Positions 1 to 8,519 of a stretch of DNA of 18,125 bases are shown one piece after another (within the stretch, counting starts at the first letter, position 1; each line of letters opens with the position of its first letter). Source of the stretch: CAYSLA01 sp964431685 (GTDB lineage: Bacteria > Armatimonadota > UBA5829); assembly GCA_964431685.1 (NCBI GenBank), contig CAYSLA010000065.1:1-18125 (forward strand), in the 5' to 3' direction. The notes below the pieces were generated by a model. The model did no database searches. It worked only from the letters and a program-made list of their open reading frames with translations, and had not been told where the DNA came from. Made by a program: the position numbers and the translations under genes.

Positions 1-537
1 TGCGAAGATGGAGCCCAACTCGACGCTTCGACGCCACCACTCAGCGCAAACGAAGAGCCGACGCCTGTCAGTGAAGATGCCGGAGATACAGCGCCGGCTC
101 CATCAGAGGCAGAGCCCCCGATAGCACGCGAGACTGAATCGAGCTCTGCGGGCGCTAAGCTGTTTGGTATAGCGCGGCAGAAAGCCTACATGTACGGCGG
201 TATCGCGCTGCTGGCGATAGTTGTGGTTGTTCTGTTTGCAGTGTTCGTGTTCTCGCGACCGCCGGCACCCGAGGCCGTTCCGTTGCCACAAGCGCCTCCG
301 GAGCCGATGATGCCCAATCCACCACGCCCACCCGCTCTCGACGAGAACTCCGCGCTGCCGGCTGATGGCACGAGCGATCCGTGGGCAGGCAAGGTGGTCT
401 GCCTCACATTCGATGGCGGTTCTTTGTGGCAGTCCAGTTCGATAGTGTTGCCGGTTGACCCGCCCAACGCTGACTGTCCGGCCATGCTCTGTATATGCCA
501 AGGCTGCCAGACGCTGGGAGCGAACCTCGGCTCTTGA
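1..537 (+). CDS. Partial single-pass membrane protein with Pro-rich linkers (C-terminal part)
   Basis: The frame is open from the first base, so the N-terminus lies outside the window. The first 63 visible residues are acidic and rich in Pro, Glu and Ala, like a cytoplasmic linker. A short basic stretch (ARQKAYMYGG) follows, then one strongly hydrophobic helix of about 20 residues rich in Val/Ile/Leu at visible residues 66-85. A Pro-rich spacer (PPAPEAVPLPQAPPEP) and a tail of about 70 residues come after it. The positive residues before the helix suggest the tail is outside the membrane. No family is recognised. The last 25 or so residues contain a CxCxxC cluster and do not look like a conserved domain end, so the frame may have shifted there. 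The ORF stops 18 bp before the next one. Reality of the membrane segment is likely; the true C-terminus is doubtful. Confidence 0.55.
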   Translation, partial: CEDGAQLDASTPPLSANEEPTPVSEDAGDTAPAPSEAEPPIARETESSSAGAKLFGIARQKAYMYGGIALLAIVVVVLFAVFVFSRPPAPEAVPLPQAPPEPMMPNPPRPPALDENSALPADGTSDPWAGKVVCLTFDGGSLWQSSSIVLPVDPPNADCPAMLCICQGCQTLGANLGS

Positions 538-554
538 TTGTTTGACGCGAACAG

Positions 555-2858
555 GTGATATTCACCGATGCGCCGGATCTGCCACATACTCCGCTCGGCG
601 GCCCCTGGGCACTGGACTCACCCCGAAACAGAGAGTCCTACCTCTTCAACTTCGGCGATATGACGGAACAGAACGTAGACGACTGGATCAGGCTTGCCGA
701 GAGTCTTGGCATTAACCAGATCGACTTTCACGGCGGCACGTCATTCAGATTTGGCGACTGCGTCCCCAACCCGCAGTGGTATCCCAACGGCCGAGCCAGT
801 TTCAAGGCCGTAATCGACAGGCTGCACGAAGCGGGAATACTGGCAGGACTGCACACATACGCGTTCTTCATTGATGCCAATTCAAAATGGGTGAGCCCGG
901 TTCCAGACCCAAGGCTCGGCAGCGATGCGACATTGACTCTGGCCAGGACGATCTCCGAATGGGATACGGACTTGTTCGTCGATGAGACAACCGCCCAGAT
1001 GTCGGCTACCACCGGATTCTTCGTGATGAACAGCGTGCTGCTACGCGTCGATGACGAAATCATAGGTTACGGTGGAGTCGCCAAGGATCCGCCCTATGCG
1101 TTCACAGACTGCACGCGAGGCATGTACGGCACCTCTGCGTCATCCCACGATGCAGGCGCAAAGGCCTTTCACATCAAGTCCATGTTCGGATACCTGGCCC
1201 CCGACCCTGACTCAACCCTCTTCACCGAAATAGCCGCCGCCTCAGCGGACTTCTACAACGAGTGCGGGTTCGACATGATGTACCTTGACGCATTGGACGG
1301 TGAGGGAATACTGGGCGGTCTTGAGAACGGCTGGCACTATGGCTCGGTGTTTGTGTTCGAGCTGTTCAAGCGTCTGAGGAAGCCTGCCCTTATGGAGATG
1401 AGCACTTTCCGTCATCACCTCTGGTATGTGCGCTCGCGGGTAGGCGCGTGGGATCACCCGGTCAGAAGCTACAAGCACTTCATTGATCTGCACTGCAGAT
1501 CCAACGCCAACGCCACGGATATGTTCTTGCCCGCGCACTTGGGTTGGTGGGCCATAGTCCCGGGAGGAGCACACGACAAGGAAGCTACTTTCCCTGATGA
1601 CATTGAGTATATGATGGCGAAGTGCGCGGCATACGAATGCGGCTTCTCGCCACAGGGCTTTACCCCGGAAGCCTTCGCAACATCCCACAACCTGCAGCGG
1701 CTGGCAAAGATAATCAAACGATGGGAGAACTTGAGGCGCGCTGGTTTCTTCACGGAAGAGGTCAGGGCAAAACTCCGAGCGCCAGGCAGAGAGTTTACGA
1801 TTGTAGAAGACGGCAGCGATGGGCCCCGCGTGCGTGAGATCGCATACGCCAAGCACAAGGTTGAAGGATTGAACTCTCCCACCAGCAAATGGACCGTCGA
1901 GAACGAGTTCGGCACTCAGCCGGTCAGACTGCGTCTCGAGGCGCTGTTTACCGCCGAGCCGTATGAATCGACCGGCTCCGTTACGCTCATGGACTTCACG
2001 GACAACTCCATATTCTGCGACAGAGCGAGCGCTGCCGGAGTCACAATGGACATTGTGCGCTCTGATGCTCAGGTCGTGGCAGGCGGCACAAGCGGGCACC
2101 TGACCGCAATGAGGGTCTCATCGGCAGGCTCCCAGACGTCTCGAACCCAGCGTTTCTCTGTTAAAGATCACGCCCAGCGAATGTTGGCGGGCGGCGACCC
2201 GTCGTGGGCAAAGATGGGCGTGGCGTATTCCTCGACCATAGACCTGGGCTACATGAAGGCCTTCGGAATATGGGTGTACGGCGACGGCCAGGGTGAAGTG
2301 CTGAATTTCCAGATCAGAAGCCCACTGCACGTGAGCACCGGCATCTACGACTACTACGTGGTGGTCGACTTCACCGGCTGGCGTTATTTCGAGCTGATAG
2401 AGCCGGAGGGTGAACGCACCGACAACTACACCTGGCCATACGGCGAAAACGCGTACGCTCTCTATCGTGAGGCAGTGTCTTTCGAACACGTGGAGTCACT
2501 GGGCATCTGGTGCAACAACCTGCCCAGGGACAAGCCTGTGAGCTGCTACCTCAGCCCGCTGAAGGCTCTGCCTCTGGTCGCGGCAAGCCTCCCGAACCCA
2601 TCGGTGACAGTGAACGGCAAGACAATAACGTTTCCGGTGGAGCTGGAATGCGGCTGCTTCATCGAGTACGACTCGTTTTCTGAGTGCAGGCTGTATTCAG
2701 CGAGCGGAGACTTGCTCCGAGAGATCATACCCAACGGCGACGCGCCGGTGCTGACCGGCGGCACAAACAGCGTGGAGTTTCGATGTGACGGGCCAGCGGG
2801 CGGAGTGAACGCTCGGGCTAACGTGTCTATAGTCAGCGCTGGCGGCTGCATCAGCTAA
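555..2858 (+). CDS. TIM-barrel glycoside hydrolase-like protein, apparently N-terminally truncated
   Basis: The 767-residue frame begins at a GTG with no Shine-Dalgarno sequence; a TGA lies three codons upstream in frame. Residues 30-300 read like a glycosidase (beta/alpha)8 barrel: IDFHGGTSF near 56-64, IDRLHEAGILAGLHTY at 87-102, and a strand ending FDMMYLDALDG with Asp245 and Asp248, followed by MEMS with Glu281. The acidic residues are candidate catalytic groups, by analogy with retaining alpha-glycosidase barrels; this is inference. A beta-rich insertion at about 155-210 carries the motif FTDCTRGMYGTSASSH. Residues 510-690 resemble a galactose-binding or CBM-like jelly roll (LNFQI, VVVDFTGWRYFEL). 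There is no signal peptide, although such proteins are normally exported, and the N-terminal beta-sandwich expected before the barrel is absent. It is followed by a hairpin and convergent genes. Enzymatic specificity cannot be stated. Confidence 0.8.
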   Translation: MIFTDAPDLPHTPLGGPWALDSPRNRESYLFNFGDMTEQNVDDWIRLAESLGINQIDFHGGTSFRFGDCVPNPQWYPNGRASFKAVIDRLHEAGILAGLHTYAFFIDANSKWVSPVPDPRLGSDATLTLARTISEWDTDLFVDETTAQMSATTGFFVMNSVLLRVDDEIIGYGGVAKDPPYAFTDCTRGMYGTSASSHDAGAKAFHIKSMFGYLAPDPDSTLFTEIAAASADFYNECGFDMMYLDALDGEGILGGLENGWHYGSVFVFELFKRLRKPALMEMSTFRHHLWYVRSRVGAWDHPVRSYKHFIDLHCRSNANATDMFLPAHLGWWAIVPGGAHDKEATFPDDIEYMMAKCAAYECGFSPQGFTPEAFATSHNLQRLAKIIKRWENLRRAGFFTEEVRAKLRAPGREFTIVEDGSDGPRVREIAYAKHKVEGLNSPTSKWTVENEFGTQPVRLRLEALFTAEPYESTGSVTLMDFTDNSIFCDRASAAGVTMDIVRSDAQVVAGGTSGHLTAMRVSSAGSQTSRTQRFSVKDHAQRMLAGGDPSWAKMGVAYSSTIDLGYMKAFGIWVYGDGQGEVLNFQIRSPLHVSTGIYDYYVVVDFTGWRYFELIEPEGERTDNYTWPYGENAYALYREAVSFEHVESLGIWCNNLPRDKPVSCYLSPLKALPLVAASLPNPSVTVNGKTITFPVELECGCFIEYDSFSECRLYSASGDLLREIIPNGDAPVLTGGTNSVEFRCDGPAGGVNARANVSIVSAGGCIS

Positions 2859-2888
2859 TCCCAGGGCTAAGATCGGGCAGACTGTGAT

Positions 2889-2922
2889 GAGGTGGTGGAG
2901 AGCCTTCGCTCACCACCACCTC
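2889..2922. terminator. Hairpin between convergent genes, possible bidirectional terminator
   Basis: A 10-bp perfect stem, GAGGTGGTGG with CCACCACCTC, encloses a 14-nt loop that can form a further AGC/GCT pairing. It lies 30 bp past the stop of the plus-strand glycosidase-like gene and 8 bp before the stop of the minus-strand lipoprotein gene, where a shared terminator is expected. No clear U-tract follows on either strand, so intrinsic termination is uncertain. Confidence 0.5.
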
Positions 2923-2930
2923 GACTTGGC

Positions 2931-4016
2931 TCAGAAGCTCTTCGAGGTCAACTGCCTCGACTTCGTGTAGAGATTGTCTCCGGACTGCTCTTTGGTCTCT
3001 TCCATTAGGGTAAACAAACCCACAAGCGGATTGACCTTGAAGTGCATCGTTCCGCCGAAGTCAACCTCGCCAGTCGCAAACACCCGGGAAGTGTTGTAGT
3101 TGTAGTCCACGACGTAGTGAGTTGCACCGTCGATCTCATCCACACCTGACACCGTCACCACAACTTGTTTCGTGTCAGTGTACACGTTCGTAAGGTCCGT
3201 GTTCTGCAGGACCAGTGTGTAGCTGAACGTCTGGCCAACCGCGATCGGGCTCGGAATGAACACCGGAGGGCCGGTGGAAGACGTGACCTCCTCAGATCTC
3301 TCGCCCAGAAGGTAAACCGTGCCGTTGTCGGCCTGCTCAAACCGCCAGTCGTCCGGGCCGATAAGGAACCTGCGCGTGCCAAACGTCGGCGTCTTGCCAG
3401 TCTCGGTCGAGACCTTGAACTCCTCGTCAGTCTCAGTTGTCGAGCTGGCAATTGTGGTGGTTGTGTGATAGTTGTAGACATCGCCGGGCACCATCAGCCG
3501 CACGGTCACGGGCCCGTCCACGGCATCACCCATGATGGCGTAGGTGCTGAAACTGGAGACCGGGGCCATGACCAGATGATCGGCCATGTCCAAATGGCTG
3601 CCAGGGACCGTCTTCCACGACCCGGACACCAGCTTGACAATTCTCAGAGTCGCTTCCCTGATGCTGCCAAGCATCGTGGGATTGTATCTGATTGTGATTG
3701 TGGCCGGGCTGGAAAACGTCGTGCCAGTGGGTCCGAAGTCATACGCCGTGCCCGGCACCAGCCCCGTCGCGGAAGGCACGGAACCCGAAGCGGCGATAGT
3801 GAGGGTCGTGTCGACGGCAAGCGCGCCACTGGGCACACTGACCGCAGCTTTCAAAGATGGAACCGACATGCTGCCGGGTTCCAGGGCCTTGAATAGCCTG
3901 CTCACAATGTCGGCAACCGGACCGTCAGAACTGCCTCCTCCTCCGCCGCCACCGCACCCGGCAAACATCACCGCCAGACCCATTGCGAGAACCAATGCAT
4001 ATACGCGTGTCTTCAT
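2931..4016 (-). CDS. Lipoprotein with ZU5-like domain
   Basis: This is a 361-residue exported lipoprotein. Residues 1-20 form a signal peptide ending in the lipobox FAG-C, with the lipidated Cys at 21, followed by a run of seven Gly, which is a typical flexible tether. Residues 58-165 (VSVPSGALAVDTTLTI, FGPTGTTFSSPATITI, SSFSTYAIMG) match the beta-sandwich ZU5 pattern common in surface lipoproteins of environmental bacteria. Residues 170-361 are beta-rich and Thr-rich, with no family recognised. The ATG start is supported by GGGAGG 8 bp upstream. It lies 152 bp downstream of the GH172 gene on the same strand; that gap holds only a small CCGGC/GCCGG hairpin at 4057-4074. The role is probably structural or binding at the cell surface; no catalytic motif is visible. 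Confidence 0.85.
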   Translation of the reverse strand: MKTRVYALVLAMGLAVMFAGCGGGGGGGSSDGPVADIVSRLFKALEPGSMSVPSLKAAVSVPSGALAVDTTLTIAASGSVPSATGLVPGTAYDFGPTGTTFSSPATITIRYNPTMLGSIREATLRIVKLVSGSWKTVPGSHLDMADHLVMAPVSSFSTYAIMGDAVDGPVTVRLMVPGDVYNYHTTTTIASSTTETDEEFKVSTETGKTPTFGTRRFLIGPDDWRFEQADNGTVYLLGERSEEVTSSTGPPVFIPSPIAVGQTFSYTLVLQNTDLTNVYTDTKQVVVTVSGVDEIDGATHYVVDYNYNTSRVFATGEVDFGGTMHFKVNPLVGLFTLMEETKEQSGDNLYTKSRQLTSKSF

Positions 4017-4168
4017 TTCGGAAACCTCCCAATGTATCGTTTCACCCAGGACAAAGCCGGCAGGTATCCGCCGGACTCAACAGAGAGTGGCTTTGCGCCA
4101 CAGCAACGCGCAGCAGCAGCCAGACTACTGAGCCACTTTTCCAGCAACGATCACGCTCTCAGACTGGC

Positions 4169-5245
4169 CTACACCACCTCCAGGTAGTCTCTGTCCGGCA
4201 ATGTGGGAAATGGCGCCGTGGGCAGAGTCTGGTACCAATATGCAACCGATGATATGTCGTCCTGCAGCGGCAGGTAGCCACGGCTGCACCACCCCAGCGC
4301 CTGGATGGTGACTCTCAGGTCTTCTGAGAATCTCACAGGGTCCATAATGTGCCATCGATACAGGCCAAAACGCTGTTGAGAGACATACAGGCCATCGGGC
4401 CGGATTACCTGGGGCAGGCCCGCGTAGGGAGTCGTAAACTCCCTGTATCCGCCGTTCTCCTTGCCGACGTCAAAGTTGTAGGACCCACAGAAGTAGTCCT
4501 CAGTGCCCGTTCCACAGATTGTCGGGAACTCACTGTCGCCGTCCATATAGAACTTGATCTCGCCCTCGCCCCACCATCCGTTGTTGTTCACTCCCCACGC
4601 CATATATGTACCCACATATTGCCCTTTTCCTCTGATGTTGTCCACTATCGTGTAGACTTCTTTGTATGGCAAAGGGTTTTGACGGCGGAACTGGGCGTGG
4701 AAGTACGCCGAGTCCTCCGGAACATCCGTGAGCGTATAGTCCACCTGGTAGTACAGAGTCATACTTTCTGCCGAAATGTTGGTCATTGTTATACGGCAAC
4801 TCTGGCGGAAGGGCATCTCCCAATAGCAGTTGAACGCACTCCCAGGGTTGACACATATCGGTAACGACGAAACCTGCGCGTACTTCTGCCACCCGCACGC
4901 AAAGAAATCTCCGACAGGACACTCGACCGAGGGCACGCTGGAGCCGTCCCAGTATATGCGGATGATTGAGAAACGCCAGTGGCCCGACGGCGTCATCCAG
5001 ATGTGCTGGATTGCTCCAGGCCCATCGACATCCGCCAGTACCCTGCATTCTCCCGGCGCTATCTGAATTGACGGAGAGACTTTCCAGCCCTGCCCGAGCT
5101 CACGGGCACTCTGAGCGCCAGTGCCCTCGAGCGCCATCCCAGCCTTACCTTTTTCGCCTGTGAAGTTCTCTGCGCTGATCGACCGCGTCTGCGCATCCGA
5201 CAATCTTGGCAGATTCCCCAAACACATCCCGAGACCGTTAAACAT
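4169..5245 (-). CDS. GH172 (DUF2961) family glycoside hydrolase
   Basis: The 358-residue protein has the full DUF2961 signature: NGLGMCLGNLPRLSDAQTRS and AENFTGEKGKAG at the N-terminus, DGPGAIQHIWMT (73-85), WWGEGEIKFYMDGD (224-237) and GTGTEDYFCGSYNF (245-258). Characterised GH172 members are fructofuranose- or arabinofuranose-directed enzymes that use two Glu residues. The candidates here are Glu227/Glu229 in GEGE and Glu249 in GTGTED. The assignment of roles is inference from family motifs. No signal peptide is visible, so the enzyme probably acts in the cytoplasm on imported oligosaccharides. An upstream GTG in frame at 5257 is possible, but the ATG at 5245 is preferred because AGGA lies 5 bp before it and family members begin at this point. 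It follows the zinc-ribbon/TPR gene by 45 bp and may be co-transcribed with it. Confidence 0.92.
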   Translation of the reverse strand: MFNGLGMCLGNLPRLSDAQTRSISAENFTGEKGKAGMALEGTGAQSARELGQGWKVSPSIQIAPGECRVLADVDGPGAIQHIWMTPSGHWRFSIIRIYWDGSSVPSVECPVGDFFACGWQKYAQVSSLPICVNPGSAFNCYWEMPFRQSCRITMTNISAESMTLYYQVDYTLTDVPEDSAYFHAQFRRQNPLPYKEVYTIVDNIRGKGQYVGTYMAWGVNNNGWWGEGEIKFYMDGDSEFPTICGTGTEDYFCGSYNFDVGKENGGYREFTTPYAGLPQVIRPDGLYVSQQRFGLYRWHIMDPVRFSEDLRVTIQALGWCSRGYLPLQDDISSVAYWYQTLPTAPFPTLPDRDYLEVV

Positions 5246-5290
5246 ACTCGTCCTCACTCCTCAATCCGCTCCGATGGCGGGAACCTGCAA

Positions 5291-6556
5291 TCACAGGTTT
5301 CCCTGACTTCTCATACTGGCTCTGGCTTCGTCCGCTTCGGGAGAGTTGGGGTCCGCGTTCAGCACCCGCGCGAACATTGCCTGCGCCTTATCGTATTCCT
5401 CATTCTCGTTGTACATATACCCGAGCGACAGCAAAGCTGTGGTATCGTTCGGGTCCAGTCCAAGCGTGGTCTCGTATTCAATCAACGCCAGGTCGTCCTG
5501 CTCGGCGTCATCGTATGCTATAGCCAGATTGCAGTGATATGAAGCGTTGTTGGCATCCAGCTCTACCGCAGCCTTGAACTCTTCGATAGCGCGATCTACT
5601 TCGCCTGCCTCATAGAGCTGCTGTCCCTTCTTGTTGTGCTCCGCAGCCGTCACGTTGCTTACACCGTGTGCGGCTGAAGCTGGCCCCTGGCTCTGCGCCG
5701 CGGCTTCTTCTGCGTCGGGAGCGTCTGGCCGGGAAGCACCGGTGCCACGCGTTTCTTCTTCAGCGTGACGGGACCTTCGAAGCGCCATCTGAGAGGCCCT
5801 TGCCTCCAGTTTGTCCGAAGAACCAAGCCTCCGGCCGCAGTAGGCACACTGTTTCCACAAGGCCGACACCAGCGACCCGCAACCCGCACACGAGACGCCC
5901 ACCCGTGCGCCGCATTCTGTGCAGAAAACGTTGCCTCTCTCCAGCATCCGAATGCCGCATTCGGGGCATTCAGAGGCTCTGGGCTCAAAGCGCCTGCCGC
6001 ATCGTTCACAGTACACCGAGTCCAACGGGCTGTGCGCACCGCATTCACCGCAGAAGCGTCGAGCTTCAACTCCGCACTTTCTGCAGAAGATCGCCGAATC
6101 ACTGATGCCGGTTCCACACGAAGCGCACATAAGACCGCTGGCACGTTCCGCAGGGATCGGCCCTGCTCCGCCCGCTGCCCGCTGTCCGTCTTCGACGAGT
6201 TGGGCGATCGCGTCAGCGGCTGCCTGGAACGTATCACGCTCGAATGAAGGAAAGTGAACGCGCACCGCTTCGAAAGATGCCGGAGGCGAGGATAGTTCGA
6301 GTTCCAGGTAGTTTCCGCCGCCCTCTGACCTTATGCTTGCGCCGTTCACGTCCCTGAGTCGATATTCAAACAGATCGCAGCCGCCAACTGAGCCGGAATC
6401 GCGCTCGCGCATTAGTATTGCGCGAAGATTAGTAACCACGATACCTTCTCCAACACCCCCAGGCAGCGACACCTGTATCGACTCTCCGGGCGCCAATACA
6501 TTTTGAATCTCGGTAGCCATAAGGAGCGGCAGCTCCCGCAAAACATTTGCACTCAT
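5291..6556 (-). CDS. bPH-like, four-zinc-ribbon and TPR-repeat protein
   Basis: This 421-residue modular protein has three parts. Residues 1-125 resemble a bacterial PH-like fold (GIVVTNLRAILMRERD, FEYRLRDVNGASI, then a terminal helix). Residues 144-241 hold eight CxxC pairs (144/147, 158/161, 169/172, 183/186, 197/200, 212/215, 223/226, 237/240), enough for four zinc ribbons of the double-zinc-ribbon type. A charged Ala/Glu-rich linker spans 250-303. Residues 304-406 are three TPRs (YEAGEVDRAIEEFKAAVELD and two more with the same spacing). No catalytic motif or membrane segment is seen, so a scaffold or adaptor role is inferred. The ATG at 6556 is chosen because homology-like sequence starts there and the upstream extension is non-protein-like and includes the 6653-6683 hairpin. 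No strong Shine-Dalgarno is visible, only a G-run about 12 bp upstream. Confidence 0.85.
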   Translation of the reverse strand: MSANVLRELPLLMATEIQNVLAPGESIQVSLPGGVGEGIVVTNLRAILMRERDSGSVGGCDLFEYRLRDVNGASIRSEGGGNYLELELSSPPASFEAVRVHFPSFERDTFQAAADAIAQLVEDGQRAAGGAGPIPAERASGLMCASCGTGISDSAIFCRKCGVEARRFCGECGAHSPLDSVYCERCGRRFEPRASECPECGIRMLERGNVFCTECGARVGVSCAGCGSLVSALWKQCAYCGRRLGSSDKLEARASQMALRRSRHAEEETRGTGASRPDAPDAEEAAAQSQGPASAAHGVSNVTAAEHNKKGQQLYEAGEVDRAIEEFKAAVELDANNASYHCNLAIAYDDAEQDDLALIEYETTLGLDPNDTTALLSLGYMYNENEEYDKAQAMFARVLNADPNSPEADEARASMRSQGNL

Positions 6557-6652
6557 CTTACTGTTTTCCCCCTGGGATCTCCGGTGGATCACCGGGCCAA
6601 TTCTCTCTCGCCCCGCACCACACAGACAATGTTGCGGTGACTGTACATTGTT

Positions 6653-6683
6653 CAAGGGGCAGGAATACAATTCCTGCCCCTTG
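6653..6683. repeat. Perfect inverted repeat, 14-bp arms with 3-nt loop
   Basis: The arms CAAGGGGCAGGAAT and ATTCCTGCCCCTTG are exact reverse complements around ACA. The element lies 58 bp past the histidine kinase stop and 96 bp before the zinc-ribbon gene start, both on the minus strand. It could terminate the kinase transcript, but the sequence after the stem (GAACAATG on the minus strand) lacks a U-tract. A perfect arm of this length in a spacer also suits a dispersed palindromic repeat. Confidence 0.75.
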
Positions 6684-6741
6684 GACCAAATCAATAGCCA
6701 AATCTTTGTTTGCCACTCTCTATAGAGTCAAAAAGCTCAGG

Positions 6742-8517
6742 CTAGGCGAGAGCCTCCTGTCTTTCTTCTTCTATGACCGACGGAGGCTTCAATGGCAATT
6801 CGACGATGAAAGACGAACCTTTGCCGACCTCGCTCTCAGCCCATATCTTGCCTCCGTGGGCTTCCACCAGGTGCTTAACCAGGTACAACCCAATGCCCGT
6901 TCCACCCGCCTTGCGGGTGTCGCGGTTGTCGACTCGGTGGAACCTGTCGAAGACCTTCGCCAGATGCTCAGCAGGGATGCCAATGCCCTGGTCGCTAACC
7001 GAAAGCCTGATCTTCCCGTCCAGTCCGCGACCCTCCACGGTAATTACACCGCCTTCCGGCGCATACTTGACGGCGTTGTTAGTCAGGTTGGTCAGGATCT
7101 GGTCCACTTTGTCGCGGTCTGCTACGATCTCCGGCAGGTCAGAGTCAATATCCACTGCAAACTCGTGCTTGCTGGTATACGACTTCTGTGCCGCGACGAC
7201 TTTTTCCACGATCTCCGCAACATCCACATTGACCGGGTTCAGATCAAGCGCCCTGCCAGCCTCAATCCTGGATACATTCAGCAGGTCGCTGATGAGTCTG
7301 GTCAGTCGGTCGCATTCCTGGTCAATGATCGTGTAGAACTCGTGGATCGTGTCGGCGTCGTAGAATCCTTCGGTGTCCTGGAGAAGAGTGGAGATGAAGC
7401 CTTTGATGGAAGTGAGCGGCGTCCTCAGCTCGTGTGAAACCGTGGAGACAAACGCGGTCTTCATTCGTTCGATGCTGCGAATCTCGGTAATGTCGGTGAA
7501 GATCGCGACTATGCCGATATTGACCTGGTCCTCGCCGCGCACCATAGCGGTCTGAGCCTGGAATATCCGCTCCTCGTCCTCGTCCACAGAGTTAGGATCC
7601 GGCAAGGTGACCTCTTCCTCGATCTCTGCGTTCTCGCCGAGCGCCTTGGTTATGAGCTCCTGCACTGACTCGTGTTTTATGACGTCGCGGTAGTCGCCGA
7701 TTACGCGCGCACTGGAGTCCATTCCGAATATATGCTTCGCGGACGCATTCATCTGCATGATCCGTCCGTTGTTGTTGACCATTATGATTCCGGCGTAGAC
7801 GCTCTCGATGACGTGTTCGAGTTCCTCTTTCTTCTCGACCACTTCGCGGTACATCTGAGCGTTCGCTATGACCGACGCCGCATTCAACGCCAACCTGGTA
7901 AGCAGGTTCACGTCTTCCTGTATGAAGACATTGCCGTAGCGCTTGTTGAACACGTGCATGACGCCGATGACTCTGCGTTCAAGCACCTTGTTGGTGTCCT
8001 CGTCACGTTTCTCGATAACAAGCGGCACGCATACGCCATTAGTGACGTTCAGAAGCCCGACGTTCTCTTTGAGGGTTCGCGGGTCGTTCATTGCGTCGTA
8101 GAGGATGATTGGCTGCTGTGTCCTGAACACCTCACCAGAGGTGCCTTCGGTGGCCCTGACTCTGAAACGGCGGATTTCCTCGTCACCAAGCCCAAACGCC
8201 GGTTTTTGGGCCACAAGCTCTCCGTTTTCCTGGTCAAACAGCATGAAGACGCACTTCTCAGCCTGCAGGATCATACTGATGCGGTGGACAAGACGCTTGA
8301 GAGCTTCTTCTATTTCGGAGAACTGAGCGGGGCCGACGGATGCCTGTCCCTCAACCTCCTTGACCCTGTCCTCGAGACGCTTGTTGGCCTGCTCCAGTGC
8401 CTGAACGGCTACGCCCTTCTCGTGCAGTTGACGTTCAAGTTCCTGAAGACTCGCCTTCAGCTCTTCATTAACAGATTTGAGATGATTGAGATCTTCGCCC
8501 AAACTAGTATACCTCAC
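6742..8517 (-). CDS. Soluble GAF-PAS sensor histidine kinase
   Basis: This is a 591-residue cytoplasmic sensor kinase with no membrane helix. The order is: an N-terminal coiled coil (about 8-60), a GAF domain (about 70-225, ending near NALMASVIANAQ-like helix ALNAASVIANAQMY), a PAS domain (about 232-345, GIIMVNNNGRI and NASAKHIFGM), HisKA with the phosphoacceptor His362 in STVSHELRTPLTSIKG, and a HATPase domain with the N-box NLTNNAVKYAPEGG, G1 box DQGIGIP and G2 box GGTGIGL. It autophosphorylates His and would donate to a response regulator, but none is encoded in this window, so it is an orphan here. Three starts are possible: GTG 8568 (about 5 nt after the predicted transcription start), GTG 8517 (chosen, no Shine-Dalgarno) and TTG 8502 (GAGG 9 bp upstream). 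The ligand is unknown. Confidence 0.93.
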   Translation of the reverse strand: MRYTSLGEDLNHLKSVNEELKASLQELERQLHEKGVAVQALEQANKRLEDRVKEVEGQASVGPAQFSEIEEALKRLVHRISMILQAEKCVFMLFDQENGELVAQKPAFGLGDEEIRRFRVRATEGTSGEVFRTQQPIILYDAMNDPRTLKENVGLLNVTNGVCVPLVIEKRDEDTNKVLERRVIGVMHVFNKRYGNVFIQEDVNLLTRLALNAASVIANAQMYREVVEKKEELEHVIESVYAGIIMVNNNGRIMQMNASAKHIFGMDSSARVIGDYRDVIKHESVQELITKALGENAEIEEEVTLPDPNSVDEDEERIFQAQTAMVRGEDQVNIGIVAIFTDITEIRSIERMKTAFVSTVSHELRTPLTSIKGFISTLLQDTEGFYDADTIHEFYTIIDQECDRLTRLISDLLNVSRIEAGRALDLNPVNVDVAEIVEKVVAAQKSYTSKHEFAVDIDSDLPEIVADRDKVDQILTNLTNNAVKYAPEGGVITVEGRGLDGKIRLSVSDQGIGIPAEHLAKVFDRFHRVDNRDTRKAGGTGIGLYLVKHLVEAHGGKIWAESEVGKGSSFIVELPLKPPSVIEEERQEALA

Positions 8518-8519
8518 AG

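Noticed and set aside
1242..2099. 285-codon minus-strand frame within the glycosidase-like gene
   Set aside because: Cys/His/Arg-rich composition typical of an antisense frame and no recognisable motif; the plus strand reads as a barrel.
3165..3896. Long plus-strand open frame opposite the lipoprotein gene
   Set aside because: Arg/His-rich shadow composition, no ribosome site; the minus strand has a lipobox and ZU5 pattern.
6557..6694. 46-residue N-terminal extension of the zinc-ribbon/TPR protein
   Set aside because: It runs through the perfect palindrome at 6653-6683 and does not read like protein; the PH-like domain begins just after ATG 6556.
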